Part shown: piece after piece, positions 45,960 to 55,423 of the stretch
Layout: each line of letters starts with the position of its first letter
How positions within the stretch are numbered: position 1 is the first letter of the stretch
Assembly (NCBI RefSeq): GCF_003067705.1
Contig: NZ_QANL01000004.1
Location: 1-64,000, forward strand
DNA: 64,000 nucleotides
Direction: 5' to 3'
From: Planctomonas deserti
GTDB taxonomy: Bacteria; Actinomycetota; Actinomycetes; Actinomycetales; Microbacteriaceae
The notes under the pieces: generated by a model
Databases searched by the model: none
The model's input: the letters and a program-made list of their open reading frames with translations, nothing else
Told to the model about the DNA's origin: nothing
Translations under genes and position numbers: made by a program

Positions 45960-47684
45960 ATGGCACTCGAGACGGAGCCGTTGTTCGGACAGCCGCCCCT
46001 CATCACGCCGTACTCGAAGCTGGGGGTCCCCACCGAGCGACGCCCGTGGTGGTCCCCCGCCGGCTGGATCCTCGTCGCCGTCTCCACGACGCTGTTCTAC
46101 GCCGTCATGGTGGCCCTGTCCCCGGTGATCCTTCTGTGGATCGTCATCCGCCGGCTGTGGGCACGCGGCCTTCGGTACCGGCGGGATCCGCGCGAGCTGC
46201 GCATCGCGATCGTGGGCGCGGGTTGGAGCGGTCTTCAGTGCCTGCAGCGGTTCACGAAGCTCGGGGTGACGAACGTCGACGTGTACGAGCGATACGACGA
46301 CCTCGGGGGCACGTGGTCCCCCGCGCTGCGCTATCACGGCCTCCAGATCCACGGCAGCATGACGGTCACCTCCTTCGACGGCTTCCCGTACAGCGACGAC
46401 CCGGACATCCAGGGCGGCAAGGTCATGGCCGAGGAGGTGGAACGCTACATCCACCGATTCGCTGACGCCAACGACCTGCGCTCGCGCTGCCGGTTCTCCA
46501 CGAACGTCGACGCGCTCGACTACCGATCGTCCGCACGCACCGGCTCCCTGACGCTCACCGACACCCGCACGGGGACGACCTCGACGTCCGACCCGTCCGA
46601 CCTGGTCATCTGGGCGTCGATGGCGGCCTTCGGGAACGTGCCGCACCTTCCCGGCTCCGACGTGTTCCGGGGCAGACAGCTGCACACGACCGAGTTCTCG
46701 ACCGCGGAACTCGAGGACATCGTGCGCAACGAGCGACGGGTTGTCGTGATCGGGGGCGGCAAGGCGTCCTGCGACGTCGTGCTCGGCCTGCGCCGGGCAG
46801 GCTACGAGAACGTCACATGGGTGATGCGGAAGCCCTACCTCTTCTACCGGTTCGAGTCGTTGCTGCACGACGCATCACCGATGAACCGTGTCCGCGGCAT
46901 CACCTACCTGGCGACCGTTCTCTACACCGGCGTCTCGCAGCGGCTGGGCGCCGTGCTGCACTGGTCGTCCGGTTACCTGCACACCGTGGGGCAGCCGCAC
47001 ACGGACTTCACGCACTTCCACGGCGGTCTGCTGTGCGCGACGCAGCGCCGGGAGCTCCGGGAGGTTCCCTTCACCGTCGGGAACCCGGTGCGATTCGACG
47101 AGAATACCGTCGTGCTCGCGGACGGCGGCAGCCTTCCGGCCGACGTCGTCATCTGGGCGACCGGGAACAGGAGCGGGATCGACACCCTCACCCTGACCAA
47201 GGACGGCCGGCCGTTCGTCCTCAACCCCCGCGCGAAGCTGTACAACCACTTCATCGTGCCGGCTCTGCCGGTCCTGGCGTCGTCGACGGCTCTGTGGACG
47301 ACGTTCGGACCGATGCGGGCGACCAACTCGGCAGACCTGGCTGTCTATCACCTCAGCGTGCGGAAGGAGCGGAGCGAACGCCGGATGGAACGCGCCGCCC
47401 GGCGCCAGCTGAGCAGCAACAGCATCATCCACTCGTTCATCTGGGCGAAGGATTCCTGCTGGCTGCAGCAGTGGGTCTACTTCCACATCGACCTGATGCT
47501 GCAGGGGATCACCCCGGTCGAGTCGTTCCTCAAGCACGCGATCGAGGTGTTCGTCCTGGCGAAGGAGACGCCGCTCGCCTTCAATATCCTGCCCCGGCGC
47601 TACGCTCCCCCAGCTTCCGGTAGCAGGACAGCTTCCGGTAACGAGGCAGGGCCGCGGCCGCCCGCCCGCGACCTATCCACCTAG
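45960..47684 (+). CDS. Flavin-dependent monooxygenase (FMO/BVMO-like) with N-terminal membrane span
   Basis: 574 residues. A hydrophobic segment (about 32-65, WILVAVSTTLFYAVMVALSP and on) precedes the FAD Rossmann IAIVGAGWSGLQCL (about 82). FRGRQLHTTEF fits the F-x-G-x3-H-x3-F fingerprint of flavin-containing monooxygenases. The NADPH Rossmann is VVVIGGGKASCDVVL. A C-terminal tail with repeated ASGSRTASGN is disordered. It should oxygenate an organic substrate that is unknown. ATG 45960 follows GGCGGAG. 75 bp after the regulator; not clearly linked to hxlAB. Confidence 0.85.
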   Translation: MALETEPLFGQPPLITPYSKLGVPTERRPWWSPAGWILVAVSTTLFYAVMVALSPVILLWIVIRRLWARGLRYRRDPRELRIAIVGAGWSGLQCLQRFTKLGVTNVDVYERYDDLGGTWSPALRYHGLQIHGSMTVTSFDGFPYSDDPDIQGGKVMAEEVERYIHRFADANDLRSRCRFSTNVDALDYRSSARTGSLTLTDTRTGTTSTSDPSDLVIWASMAAFGNVPHLPGSDVFRGRQLHTTEFSTAELEDIVRNERRVVVIGGGKASCDVVLGLRRAGYENVTWVMRKPYLFYRFESLLHDASPMNRVRGITYLATVLYTGVSQRLGAVLHWSSGYLHTVGQPHTDFTHFHGGLLCATQRRELREVPFTVGNPVRFDENTVVLADGGSLPADVVIWATGNRSGIDTLTLTKDGRPFVLNPRAKLYNHFIVPALPVLASSTALWTTFGPMRATNSADLAVYHLSVRKERSERRMERAARRQLSSNSIIHSFIWAKDSCWLQQWVYFHIDLMLQGITPVESFLKHAIEVFVLAKETPLAFNILPRRYAPPASGSRTASGNEAGPRPPARDLST

Positions 47685-47722
47685 TCTGCGACCTGTCGGA
47701 GTAGCAGGCATCGCCTCCCGAG

Positions 47723-48130
47723 CTACTGCTGGTTCGCCGCGCGGTAGTCGTCCTCGCTCACCGCCTCGAGCCAGGTGGTGGGATCGCTGCCGTCCTCCTT
47801 CCACTCCAGCATCGCGAGGTGGCACAGAAGGTTCGTCGCGGTGGCCCCGTGCCAGTGCTCCTCACCTGCGGGCGACCAGACGGTATCGCCGGGGTGGATG
47901 CGGATCAACCCCCCGTCGCGGGTGCCGACGATGCCGACGCCCTCGGTGACGTACAGGGTCTGGCCGACAGCGTGCGAGTGCCAGTGGGTGCGCGCGCCGG
48001 GCGTGAATCGCACCAGACTCGCGAAGAGGCGCGACGGTGGCGTCGGGACGGTGATCGGGGTCATGTACACGTCGCCGGTGAATACCGCGGCGGGTGCCTT
48101 GCCGGTCGGGGCCGTGGCCATGCGTTCCAT
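47723..48130 (-). CDS. Cupin-domain protein
   Basis: 135 residues with one cupin barrel. Motif 1 is FTPGARTHWHSHAVGQTLYVTEG with the metal-binding His residues, and motif 2 is PGDTVWSPAGEEHWHGA. This short form resembles the carboxymuconolactone/quercetin-type cupins that often accompany oxidoreductases. A metal-dependent enzyme or sensor of unknown substrate. ATG 48130. It is convergent with the monooxygenase gene. Confidence 0.87.
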   Translation of the reverse strand: MERMATAPTGKAPAAVFTGDVYMTPITVPTPPSRLFASLVRFTPGARTHWHSHAVGQTLYVTEGVGIVGTRDGGLIRIHPGDTVWSPAGEEHWHGATATNLLCHLAMLEWKEDGSDPTTWLEAVSEDDYRAANQQ

Positions 48131-48285
48131 CGGTTCTCGCTCTCATCATCGAGTCGGTCGGTAGCCGTACCTGCTCATGCTGGTGGCGATCCGCCGCCCT
48201 GTCCAGGCCCGGCTCGTCGGCCAGCGGTTCCGGCGAGCCGTACCCGTGGCTCTGCAGCGCGCCGCGCCTGCCTAGGCTGATCGGC

Positions 48286-48993
48286 ATGGCTACTGTTCTC
48301 CTCGTGCGGCACGGCCGCACCACCGCCAATGCCTCCGGCGTGCTGGCCGGCCGCACCGCGGGGGTCCGGCTCGACGAGCACGGCCGGAAGCAGGCGCTGC
48401 GCACCGCGGAGCGCCTGGCCGCGGTGCCGCTGGTCGGGGTCGTCTCGAGTCCTCTCGAGCGCTGCCGGCAGACGGCGCGGGTGATCCTCGACCGGCAGTC
48501 CGGGTCGCCGGTGACGCCGCTCGAGAAGGCCATCACCGAGTGCGACTACGGCGAGTGGCAGGGCCGCACCCTCAAGGAGCTCGCCTCCGAGGCCCTCTGG
48601 TCGGTCGTGCAGACGCAGCCGTCCGCCGCAGTGTTCCCGGGCGGGGAGTCCCTCGCCGCCATGCAGGCGCGGTCGGTGGCCGCGATCCGCCGCCATGATG
48701 CGGCCTTCGAGGCCGAGCACGGCCCCGGCGCCGTGTGGGCTGCGGTGAGCCACGGCGACATCATCAAGTCGATCCTGGCCGACGCGCTCGGGATGCACCT
48801 CGACCTGTTCCAGCGCATCGACGTCGGTCCCGCGTCGGTCTCGATCATCCGCTACGGACCCGCCCGGCCGAGCGTTCTCGCCACCAACACGGACTCCGGG
48901 GATCTCTCCTGGCTCCGCGCGCGCCCCGCCGAGGGCGACGCACCGGTGGGCGGTGGGGCCGGCGCCCAGGCACCGGACGAGCCGGGCTCCTAA
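48286..48993 (+). CDS. Histidine phosphatase (phosphoglycerate mutase-like), MSMEG_4193-type
   Basis: 235 residues. The phosphohistidine motif is LLVRHGRTTANASGVLAG, the second His lies in AVSHGDIIKSILADALG, and the SSPLERCRQTA and ECDYGEWQGR segments line the active site. It is followed by DUF3090 and an SCO1664-like gene, an arrangement I recall as conserved in actinobacteria (Rv2135c-Rv2134c-Rv2133c). Function of the set is unknown. ATG 48286; the spacing to the next gene is 9 bp. Confidence 0.88.
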   Translation: MATVLLVRHGRTTANASGVLAGRTAGVRLDEHGRKQALRTAERLAAVPLVGVVSSPLERCRQTARVILDRQSGSPVTPLEKAITECDYGEWQGRTLKELASEALWSVVQTQPSAAVFPGGESLAAMQARSVAAIRRHDAAFEAEHGPGAVWAAVSHGDIIKSILADALGMHLDLFQRIDVGPASVSIIRYGPARPSVLATNTDSGDLSWLRARPAEGDAPVGGGAGAQAPDEPGS

Positions 48994-49002
48994 AATATCC
49001 CC

Positions 49003-49569
49003 ATGCCCACAATCGTCCATGAGTTCGCCTGGCCGGATCGACTCGTGGTCGGCACCGTGGGGCGACCGGGGGCCCGCGAGTTCTACCTGCAGGCCCGCAC
49101 CCGGTCCCGAATCGTCACCGTCGCCCTCGAGAAGGAGCAGTCCGCCCAGCTCGCCAAGAAGATCGACGAGGTGCTCGACGAGCTGAGGGCCACCGAGGGC
49201 AACCCCTTCAGCGTGCCGAACTCGACGCCCGTCGAGCTCGTCGACAACGACCCGCTCGAGCAGCCGCTCGACACGCAGTTTCGCACGGCGGCCATGGGGC
49301 TCGGCTGGGATCCGACGACCGCCCAGATCGTGATCGAGGCCTACGCCATGGCCGACCTGGACGACGTCGACCTCGACGAGTTCGACTCCGAGCCCATCGA
49401 GGTCGAGCCGCCGGAGGCGCTGCTGGTGCGGATCCCGGTCGGCACGGCCCGCGCGTTCGCGAAGCGCACCCTCGAGGTGGTCGGCGCGGGGCGGCCCAGC
49501 TGCCCGCGGTGCGGCTACCCCATGGATCCGGAGGGGCACGTCTGCCCGCAGCCCGGCGACCTCGGATGA
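49003..49569 (+). CDS. DUF3090-family protein
   Basis: 188 residues. MPTIVHEFAWPDRLVVGTVGRPGAREFYLQARTR is the typical start, and LVRIPVGTARAFAKRTLEVVGAGRPSCPRCGYPMDPEGHVCP the typical zinc-ribbon-like end with four Cys. No biochemical function is known to me. It lies between the phosphatase and the SCO1664-like gene, to which it is coupled by a 4-bp ATGA overlap. Confidence 0.9.
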   Translation: MPTIVHEFAWPDRLVVGTVGRPGAREFYLQARTRSRIVTVALEKEQSAQLAKKIDEVLDELRATEGNPFSVPNSTPVELVDNDPLEQPLDTQFRTAAMGLGWDPTTAQIVIEAYAMADLDDVDLDEFDSEPIEVEPPEALLVRIPVGTARAFAKRTLEVVGAGRPSCPRCGYPMDPEGHVCPQPGDLG

Positions 49570-50396
49570 TGGAGCCCGACCCGGCGTCCGACCTCGGTGC
49601 CGCTTCCGGCGCCGATGCCGGTGGCAACGCGGACGGCGTCGACCTGATGGGCGGCGAGCTCGAGCTCCGGGGTCGAATCACGACGGCGTCCAACGCGACG
49701 TTCCTCGGCAGCATCGGCGCCGTGGCGGTGGTGTACAAGCCGGTCAGAGGCGAGCGTCCGCTGTGGGACTTCCCCGACGGCACCCTCGCCGGTCGCGAGG
49801 CCGCGGCCTACCTCGTCTCCGAGGCCTTCGGCTGGGACATCGTGCCCCGCACCTGGCTGCGGGAGGGACCGCTCGGCATCGGCATGGTGCAGCTCTGGCA
49901 GGAGATCGACCCGGAGCAGGATCCGGTGGATCTGGTGCTCGTCGACGAGGTTCCGGAGGCCGGCTGGCGCCAGGTGCTCGAGGGCAGCGACGAGGAGGAC
50001 CGCACGGTCGCCCTCATCCACGAGGACTCCGCGGCCCTCCGCCGCATGGCCGTGTTCGACGTGGTCGTGAACAACGCCGACCGCAAGGGGGCGCACGTGC
50101 TCGCGATGCCCGGTGGCCACCGCCACGGCGTCGACCACGGCCTCACCTTCCACGTCGAGCACAAGCTGCGCACGGTGCTGTGGGGCTGGCTGGGCGAGGA
50201 GTTGACCGCGGAGGAGCTCGCCGGCGTCGAGCGCGTGTCGGCTCGGCTCGCCGGCGACCTGGGCGCGGCACTGGCCGACCTGATCACCGACGGCGAGATC
50301 GCCGCGCTCGCCGCCCGGTGCGACCGGCTCCGGTCGAGAAGACGCTTTCCCGCACCCTCCGGCGGGATGCCCGCGGTGCCCTGGCCGCTGTTCTGA
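49566..50396 (+). CDS. SCO1664-family protein (kinase-like fold suspected)
   Basis: 276 residues. After a low-complexity N-terminus (ASGADAGGNADGVDLMGG) come LELRGRITTASNATFLGSIG, VYKPVRGERPLWDFPDGTLAGREAAAYL, and NNADRKGAHVLAMPGGHRHGVDHGLTFH. The conserved YKP Lys, NNAD and GVDHG resemble the catalytic parts of PI3K/HipA-like kinases, so a phosphotransferase is possible. Third gene of the conserved operon. ATG at 49566 or 49569; the first gives the ATGA overlap with DUF3090. Confidence 0.85.
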   Translation: MMEPDPASDLGAASGADAGGNADGVDLMGGELELRGRITTASNATFLGSIGAVAVVYKPVRGERPLWDFPDGTLAGREAAAYLVSEAFGWDIVPRTWLREGPLGIGMVQLWQEIDPEQDPVDLVLVDEVPEAGWRQVLEGSDEEDRTVALIHEDSAALRRMAVFDVVVNNADRKGAHVLAMPGGHRHGVDHGLTFHVEHKLRTVLWGWLGEELTAEELAGVERVSARLAGDLGAALADLITDGEIAALAARCDRLRSRRRFPAPSGGMPAVPWPLF

Positions 50397-50471
50397 CCCA
50401 CCGGTGATCATGGCCGGTGAGAACCGGCCGCGGCGGCCCGGATGAGGCCGTCGCCTGGTGATCGCCGCCGC

Positions 50472-52550
50472 TCAGTACCAGCCGCTGCGGCCCGGGTAGA
50501 GGCCGTCGCCCAGCCCGCCGGCCCCGCCGCCCCAGCCTCGGCCGCCCCAGCCTCCGTAGCCGTCGTCGCCCCGCCGTGACCCGAGGTAGGAACCGACCAC
50601 CGCCGCGCCGAGGTCGTCCAGCTCGGGCGAGACCACGGTCCCGTCCACGCGCTTGGCCATGGCGTCGATGAAGCGGGCCAGGCCCGGATCCTCGCCGAGC
50701 CGGAAGAACGTCGTGTGCGCGCCCAGCCGCATCGAGTTGTCGAGCTCCCGCACCGCGTAGGCGACCGTCACGGGGTGCGGCGGATAGCTGAAGAAGACCT
50801 CGCCGCTCGTCTCGAGGTGGGAGGTCGGCTCGCCGTCGGTGACGATCAGCAGCACCGGCTGCGCGCTCGGGTGCTTGCGGAAGTGGCGGTTGGCCAGCAG
50901 GAGGGCGTGGTGGAGGTTCGTGCCCTTCTCGTACTGCGCCTCGAGGCCGGTCAGCTGCTCGATGTCCATGACCTCGGCGTGCCGCCCGAAAGCGATGAGC
51001 TGCAGATCGTCGCCGCGGAAGCGGCTCTTGATGAGCGTGTGCAGGGCGAGCGCCGTGCGCTTCATGGGCACCCAGCGGCCGTCCATCGCCATCGAGAACG
51101 ACGTGTCCACGAGCAGCACGACGCAGGCCTGGGTGCGGGCTTCGGTCTCCTGCACCTCGACGTCGCCGATCTCGATCCGCACTCCCCCACCGAGCGGGCG
51201 GCCCTCGCCGGCGCTGCGGGTCACGGCGTTCGAGATCGTGCGCGGCACGTCCCAGGGCTCGGTGTCCCCGAAGGCCCACTCGCGGGTCGCGCCGGAGCCC
51301 TCGCCGGCCGCCCCTGCCTGACGGAGATCGCGGTTGCCCTGCCGCCCCGACATCCGCTTCGCGACGTCCCGCAGCAGCGCCTTGCCGAGCTGGCGCATGG
51401 CCTTCGGGGTCAGCTTGAGCTGCCCATCCGTGCCGCGCTTCAGCGTGCCGGAGTCCCGCAGCGCCCGCTCCAGCTGCTGCAGGGTGCGGGCGTCGACGGC
51501 CGCGTCGTCACCGAGCTGGCGGGACAGCTTGTCCAGGTCGAGGTCGTCGAGCTGAGAGCCGTTGTACGACTGGGAAAGCTGGTCGGCAAGCTCGTCGAGG
51601 TCGGCGATGTCCTGGAACACGCCCGTGCCGTCACCGAGCCCGAGACCCTCGCCGCCGTCCATGCGCTCCGAGCCACCCCAGTTCTCGCCCGGGCGCAGCG
51701 ACCGCAGGTTCCCGTCGAGCTGAGCGAGGGACTGCATGAGCTCCGGCGACCCGAAGGCCTGCTGCGCGAGCGCGTCGAGCTCGTCGCGCTGCTCCTGCGT
51801 CATCGAGTTGCGCATCCGTTGGGCGGCCGCGGCGCGCTGGGCGAGCGAGTCGAGCAGCTCGTCGATGTTCAGCGGCCCCTCCGGGAAGAAGTGGCCGTGC
51901 TTGTCCATGAACTCGTCGAACTGCTCCTGGCTGTCCTCGCCGCGCCTGTGCGCCTCGAGCAGCTCGTTGAGGTCGCCGAGCATGTCATTGATGGCGGCCC
52001 GGTCGGCGTCCGTCGCGCTCTCGAGCGCCTGCTTCATGCCGGCGAAGCGCTGGTCGAGCATCTCCCGGCCCAGCAGGTCCTTGATCTTCTCGTAGTTCTC
52101 GCGGGCCTCGCGGCTGCGCCAGTCATATCCGCTCAGCTCGCTGACCGCCGCCGCCGGGGAGGCGGGCAGGTTGGCGAGCTGCATCTCCGCCAGCATGCGG
52201 TCGCCGTCGTCCATGTCCACGTCCCGGGCCAGCTGCCCGCGCTCGGCCCGGACCGCCTTCTCGAGGAGCTCCGTGATCTCCTTCAGCGTGCCGTCGAGGT
52301 TGTGCTTGCGGGTCAGCTCGCGCCGGCGCTCGGCCACCCGGCGCGCGAGATCGTCCAGGCCCGACTGGTCGCGGCCGCCCCGGCGCAGGAACTCGCGCAT
52401 CGCCCGCTCGGGCGAGTAGCCGGCCATCACGTCCTCGCCGATGGCGTCGAGCGCCTCGGACAGGTCGACGGGCGGAGCGAGCGGATCCGGCCCGCCGGTG
52501 TACCTGCCGTAGCGGGCCGCGCGGGTGAGCCGGCGGTTGGCTCTAGCCAT
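50472..52550 (-). CDS. VWA-domain protein (MoxR-partner type)
   Basis: 692 residues. The N-terminal two thirds are charged and helical (RRELTRKHNLDGTLKEITELLEKAV, and a dense acidic LDELADQLSQSYNGSQLDDLDLDKL). The VWA domain at about 440-640 has the MIDAS motif VVLLVDTSFSMAM with Asp/Ser/Ser. The C-terminus is a Gly/Trp/Tyr-rich tail (DDGYGGWGGRGWGGGAGG). It overlaps the AAA gene by 8 bp. Together they resemble chelatase/MoxR-VWA pairs that remodel or metallate client proteins; the client is unknown. ATG 52550. Confidence 0.88.
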   Translation of the reverse strand: MARANRRLTRAARYGRYTGGPDPLAPPVDLSEALDAIGEDVMAGYSPERAMREFLRRGGRDQSGLDDLARRVAERRRELTRKHNLDGTLKEITELLEKAVRAERGQLARDVDMDDGDRMLAEMQLANLPASPAAAVSELSGYDWRSREARENYEKIKDLLGREMLDQRFAGMKQALESATDADRAAINDMLGDLNELLEAHRRGEDSQEQFDEFMDKHGHFFPEGPLNIDELLDSLAQRAAAAQRMRNSMTQEQRDELDALAQQAFGSPELMQSLAQLDGNLRSLRPGENWGGSERMDGGEGLGLGDGTGVFQDIADLDELADQLSQSYNGSQLDDLDLDKLSRQLGDDAAVDARTLQQLERALRDSGTLKRGTDGQLKLTPKAMRQLGKALLRDVAKRMSGRQGNRDLRQAGAAGEGSGATREWAFGDTEPWDVPRTISNAVTRSAGEGRPLGGGVRIEIGDVEVQETEARTQACVVLLVDTSFSMAMDGRWVPMKRTALALHTLIKSRFRGDDLQLIAFGRHAEVMDIEQLTGLEAQYEKGTNLHHALLLANRHFRKHPSAQPVLLIVTDGEPTSHLETSGEVFFSYPPHPVTVAYAVRELDNSMRLGAHTTFFRLGEDPGLARFIDAMAKRVDGTVVSPELDDLGAAVVGSYLGSRRGDDGYGGWGGRGWGGGAGGLGDGLYPGRSGWY

Positions 52551-53913
52551 AGATGGTTTCGCCCCCGCCGCTCTCCTTGCTGATCTTGCGCATGAGGTAG
52601 AGGCCCTCGAGGGCCAGCTCGATGGCGCCGGCCCGCTGACCGTCGTTCCGGGCACCGAGGGCGTCGCAGATGCGGTCGTACAGGTCGGACTCGCCGAGCG
52701 CCGGCAGCCCGGCCAGGAAGTCGCGGGCGGTGACCTGCTCGCCGGTCGTGACCATGACCCCGCTCTCGATGGCCTCGACGAGCACGCCGAAGTCGATGCC
52801 GCGGAAGTGGGCGCGCACGGTCTCGGCGGTCGCGGTGCGGAGCAGGTGATCGAGGATCTCGTCCTCGCGGCCCTCCTCGCCCGACTCGAACTCGATCTTG
52901 CCGCCGAGCACGTCGACCGCGGTCTCCAGGTCGACGGGACGGGCGACGGCGTGATCCTCGCCCTGGCGGGTCGCACGGTGGATGGCCGCCGCGGCGATCG
53001 TCTCGGCGCCCGCGATGGCGAAGCGCGCGCTCACGCCGCTGCGCTGGTCGACGGCGGCGGACTCGCGCAGCGCCCGGGTGAAGCGGGCCAGGATCTCGAC
53101 GAGGTGGTCCGGCACCTCCGCGACGAGGTCCGCCTCCTGGCGGATGATCGCGACCTCGTCGACGAGCTCCGTTGGGTAGTGCGTGCGGATCTCGGCGCCG
53201 AACCGGTCCTTCAGCGGGGTGATGATGCGCCCGCGGTTGGTGTAGTCCTCGGGGTTGGCGCTCGCCACGACGAGCACGTCGAGCGGGAGGCGCAGCACGT
53301 AGCCGCGGATCTGGATGTCGCGCTCCTCCATCACGTTGAGCATGGCGACCTGGATGCGCTCTGCGAGGTCGGGCAGCTCGTTGATGGCCACGATGCCGCG
53401 GTGACTGCGCGGGATGAGCCCGAAGTGAATGGTCTCGGGGTCGCCGAGGCTGCGCCCCTCGGCCACCTTCATCGGGTCGACGTCACCGATGAGGTCGGCG
53501 ACGCTCGTGTCCGGCGTGGCGAGCTTCTCCGAGTACCGGGCGTCGCGGTGGCGCCAGTCGATCGGCAGGGCGTCGCCCAACTCCTCGGCGCGGCGGATGC
53601 TGGCCGTCGTGATGGGCTCGAAGGGATGCTCGCCCAGCTCCGAGCCCGCGATGACGGGGGACCACTCGTCGAGCAGGCCGAGCAGCGTGCGCAGCAGCCG
53701 GGTCTTGCCCTGGCCGCGCTCGCCGAGCAGCACGATGTCATGCCCGGCGATCAGGGCCCGCTCGAGCTGCGGGATGACGGTGGACTCGAAGCCGTGCAGC
53801 CCCGGCCACGGGTCTCGGCCGTCGCGGAGGGCGGAGAGGAGGTTGTCGCGGATCTCGGCGCGGAGGCTCTTCTGAACGTGGCCAGAGGCCCGGAGTTCGC
53901 CGACGGTTGCCAT
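52543..53913 (-). CDS. AAA+ ATPase, Mg-chelatase/MoxR type
   Basis: 456 residues. Walker A is LLGERGQGKTRLLR, Walker B GIVAINELPDLAERIQVAML, sensor 1 VVASANPEDYTNRGR, and arginine-finger region LKDRFGAE. The LGDVDP and NVMEERDIQIRGY segments fit the ChlI/MoxR branch rather than RuvB. It should energise the VWA partner encoded just downstream. ATG at 53913 starts the conserved MATVGELRASGH; codons at 53928 and 53925 are possible starts too, with GAGG close to them. Divergent from the luciferase-like gene, 179 bp apart. Confidence 0.88.
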   Translation of the reverse strand: MATVGELRASGHVQKSLRAEIRDNLLSALRDGRDPWPGLHGFESTVIPQLERALIAGHDIVLLGERGQGKTRLLRTLLGLLDEWSPVIAGSELGEHPFEPITTASIRRAEELGDALPIDWRHRDARYSEKLATPDTSVADLIGDVDPMKVAEGRSLGDPETIHFGLIPRSHRGIVAINELPDLAERIQVAMLNVMEERDIQIRGYVLRLPLDVLVVASANPEDYTNRGRIITPLKDRFGAEIRTHYPTELVDEVAIIRQEADLVAEVPDHLVEILARFTRALRESAAVDQRSGVSARFAIAGAETIAAAAIHRATRQGEDHAVARPVDLETAVDVLGGKIEFESGEEGREDEILDHLLRTATAETVRAHFRGIDFGVLVEAIESGVMVTTGEQVTARDFLAGLPALGESDLYDRICDALGARNDGQRAGAIELALEGLYLMRKISKESGGGETIYG

Positions 53914-54092
53914 AGCTGGGCGCATCACCTCAGCGATGTTAGTCCGCGTCGCCGTCAGCCGGCCTAGGACTTTCGTGGCCGCCTCCGGCTCCGGCAGTCG
54001 CCCTCGGCAGAGCCTCGAAGAGGGGGAATACTTCCGCCGGGACTCCGGTTAGCGTGGGTGTATGCAAACGCATCGAAACGAGGAGTAGCGAA

Positions 54093-55250
54093 ATGCAGTT
54101 CGGAATCTTCACCGTCAGCGACGTGACGACCGACCCCACAACCGGCCGCACGCCGAACGACACGGAGCGCACGCGGGCGATCCTCACGATCGCGCAGCAC
54201 GCGGACCAGGCCGGGCTCGACGTCTTCGCCACGGGCGAGCACCACAACCCGCCGTTCGTCGCCTCGTCCCCCACCACGATGCTGGGCTACCTCGCGGGCA
54301 CCACGAAGGACATCGTCCTCTCCACCTCGACCACGCTCATCACGACGAACGACCCGGTGAAGATCGCCGAGGACTACGCGATGCTGCAGGTGATCTCGAA
54401 CGGCCGCATGGACCTCATGATGGGCCGCGGCAACACCGGTCCGGTCTACCCCTGGTTCGGCAAGGACATCCGGCAGGGCCTGAACCTGGCGGTCGAGAAC
54501 TATGCCCTGCTGCGCCGCCTCTGGGACGAAGAGGTCGTGGACTGGCAAGGCTCGTTCCGCACGCCGCTGCAGGGCTTCACCGCCACCCCGCGCCCCCTCG
54601 ACGGCGTGCCGCCGTTCGTCTGGCACGGCAGCATCCGCAGCCCCGAGATCGCCGAGCAGGCCGCCTACTACGGCGACGGCTTCTTCCACAACAACATCTT
54701 CTGGCCGGTCGAGCACACGAAGCAGATGGTGGGGCTCTACCGCCAGCGCTTCGAGCACTACGGGCACGGCCCGGCGAGCTCCGCCATCGTCGGTCTCGGC
54801 GGGCAATTCTTCGCCCGCAAGAACTCGCAGGCGGCGAAGGACGAGTTCCGCCCTTACTTCGACAACGCGCCCGTCTACGGGCACGGCCCGTCGATGGAGG
54901 ACTTCACCGCGCAGACGCCGCTCACCGTGGGATCGCCGCAGGAGGTCATCGACCGCTACGCGGCCATGCGCGACCACGTCGGCGACTACCAGCGCCAGCT
55001 GTTCCTCATCGACCACGCCGGCCTGCCCCTGAAGACGGTGCTCGAGCAGATCGACATCCTCGCCGAGGAGATCGTGCCCGCCCTTCGCCGCGAGAACGAG
55101 TCCAAGCGCCCCGCGGGCGTCCCGAGCAACCCGCCGTCGCACGCCGAGCGCGTCGCCCGGGCTCGCGCCGAGGGCGCCGCCACCGCGGAGCACGTCGCGG
55201 GCGAGGACAGCTGGACCGGACACACCGCCGAGGCGGTGTCGGCTCGGTAG
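54093..55250 (+). CDS. Luciferase-like FMN-dependent monooxygenase (CE1758-like)
   Basis: 385 residues, TIM-barrel LLM fold. MQFGIFTVSDVTTDPTTGRTPNDTER, the flavin-contacting EHHNPPFVASSPTTMLGYLAG, and MLQVISNGRMDLMMGRGN are typical. The C-terminal 50 residues are a polar extension. It uses FMNH2 and O2; the FMN reductase that follows (173 bp downstream) would supply reduced flavin. Substrate unknown. ATG 54093 follows CGAGGAG. Confidence 0.87.
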   Translation: MQFGIFTVSDVTTDPTTGRTPNDTERTRAILTIAQHADQAGLDVFATGEHHNPPFVASSPTTMLGYLAGTTKDIVLSTSTTLITTNDPVKIAEDYAMLQVISNGRMDLMMGRGNTGPVYPWFGKDIRQGLNLAVENYALLRRLWDEEVVDWQGSFRTPLQGFTATPRPLDGVPPFVWHGSIRSPEIAEQAAYYGDGFFHNNIFWPVEHTKQMVGLYRQRFEHYGHGPASSAIVGLGGQFFARKNSQAAKDEFRPYFDNAPVYGHGPSMEDFTAQTPLTVGSPQEVIDRYAAMRDHVGDYQRQLFLIDHAGLPLKTVLEQIDILAEEIVPALRRENESKRPAGVPSNPPSHAERVARARAEGAATAEHVAGEDSWTGHTAEAVSAR

Positions 55251-55423
55251 TGCGAGCGTGAGGACCGGCCGCACGGGAGCCACGGACGCGAGCCGGACGG
55301 ACTCCTCGATCGTCCTAGCGCGACCGCCCGCCCGGTGCTAGACCGGGCCAGGACAGCACATCATCCGGTGCGGGGTGCCGCTCCCGAGGCGGCACCCCGC
55401 CCACGCTCGGAAGGATCAGGGTC

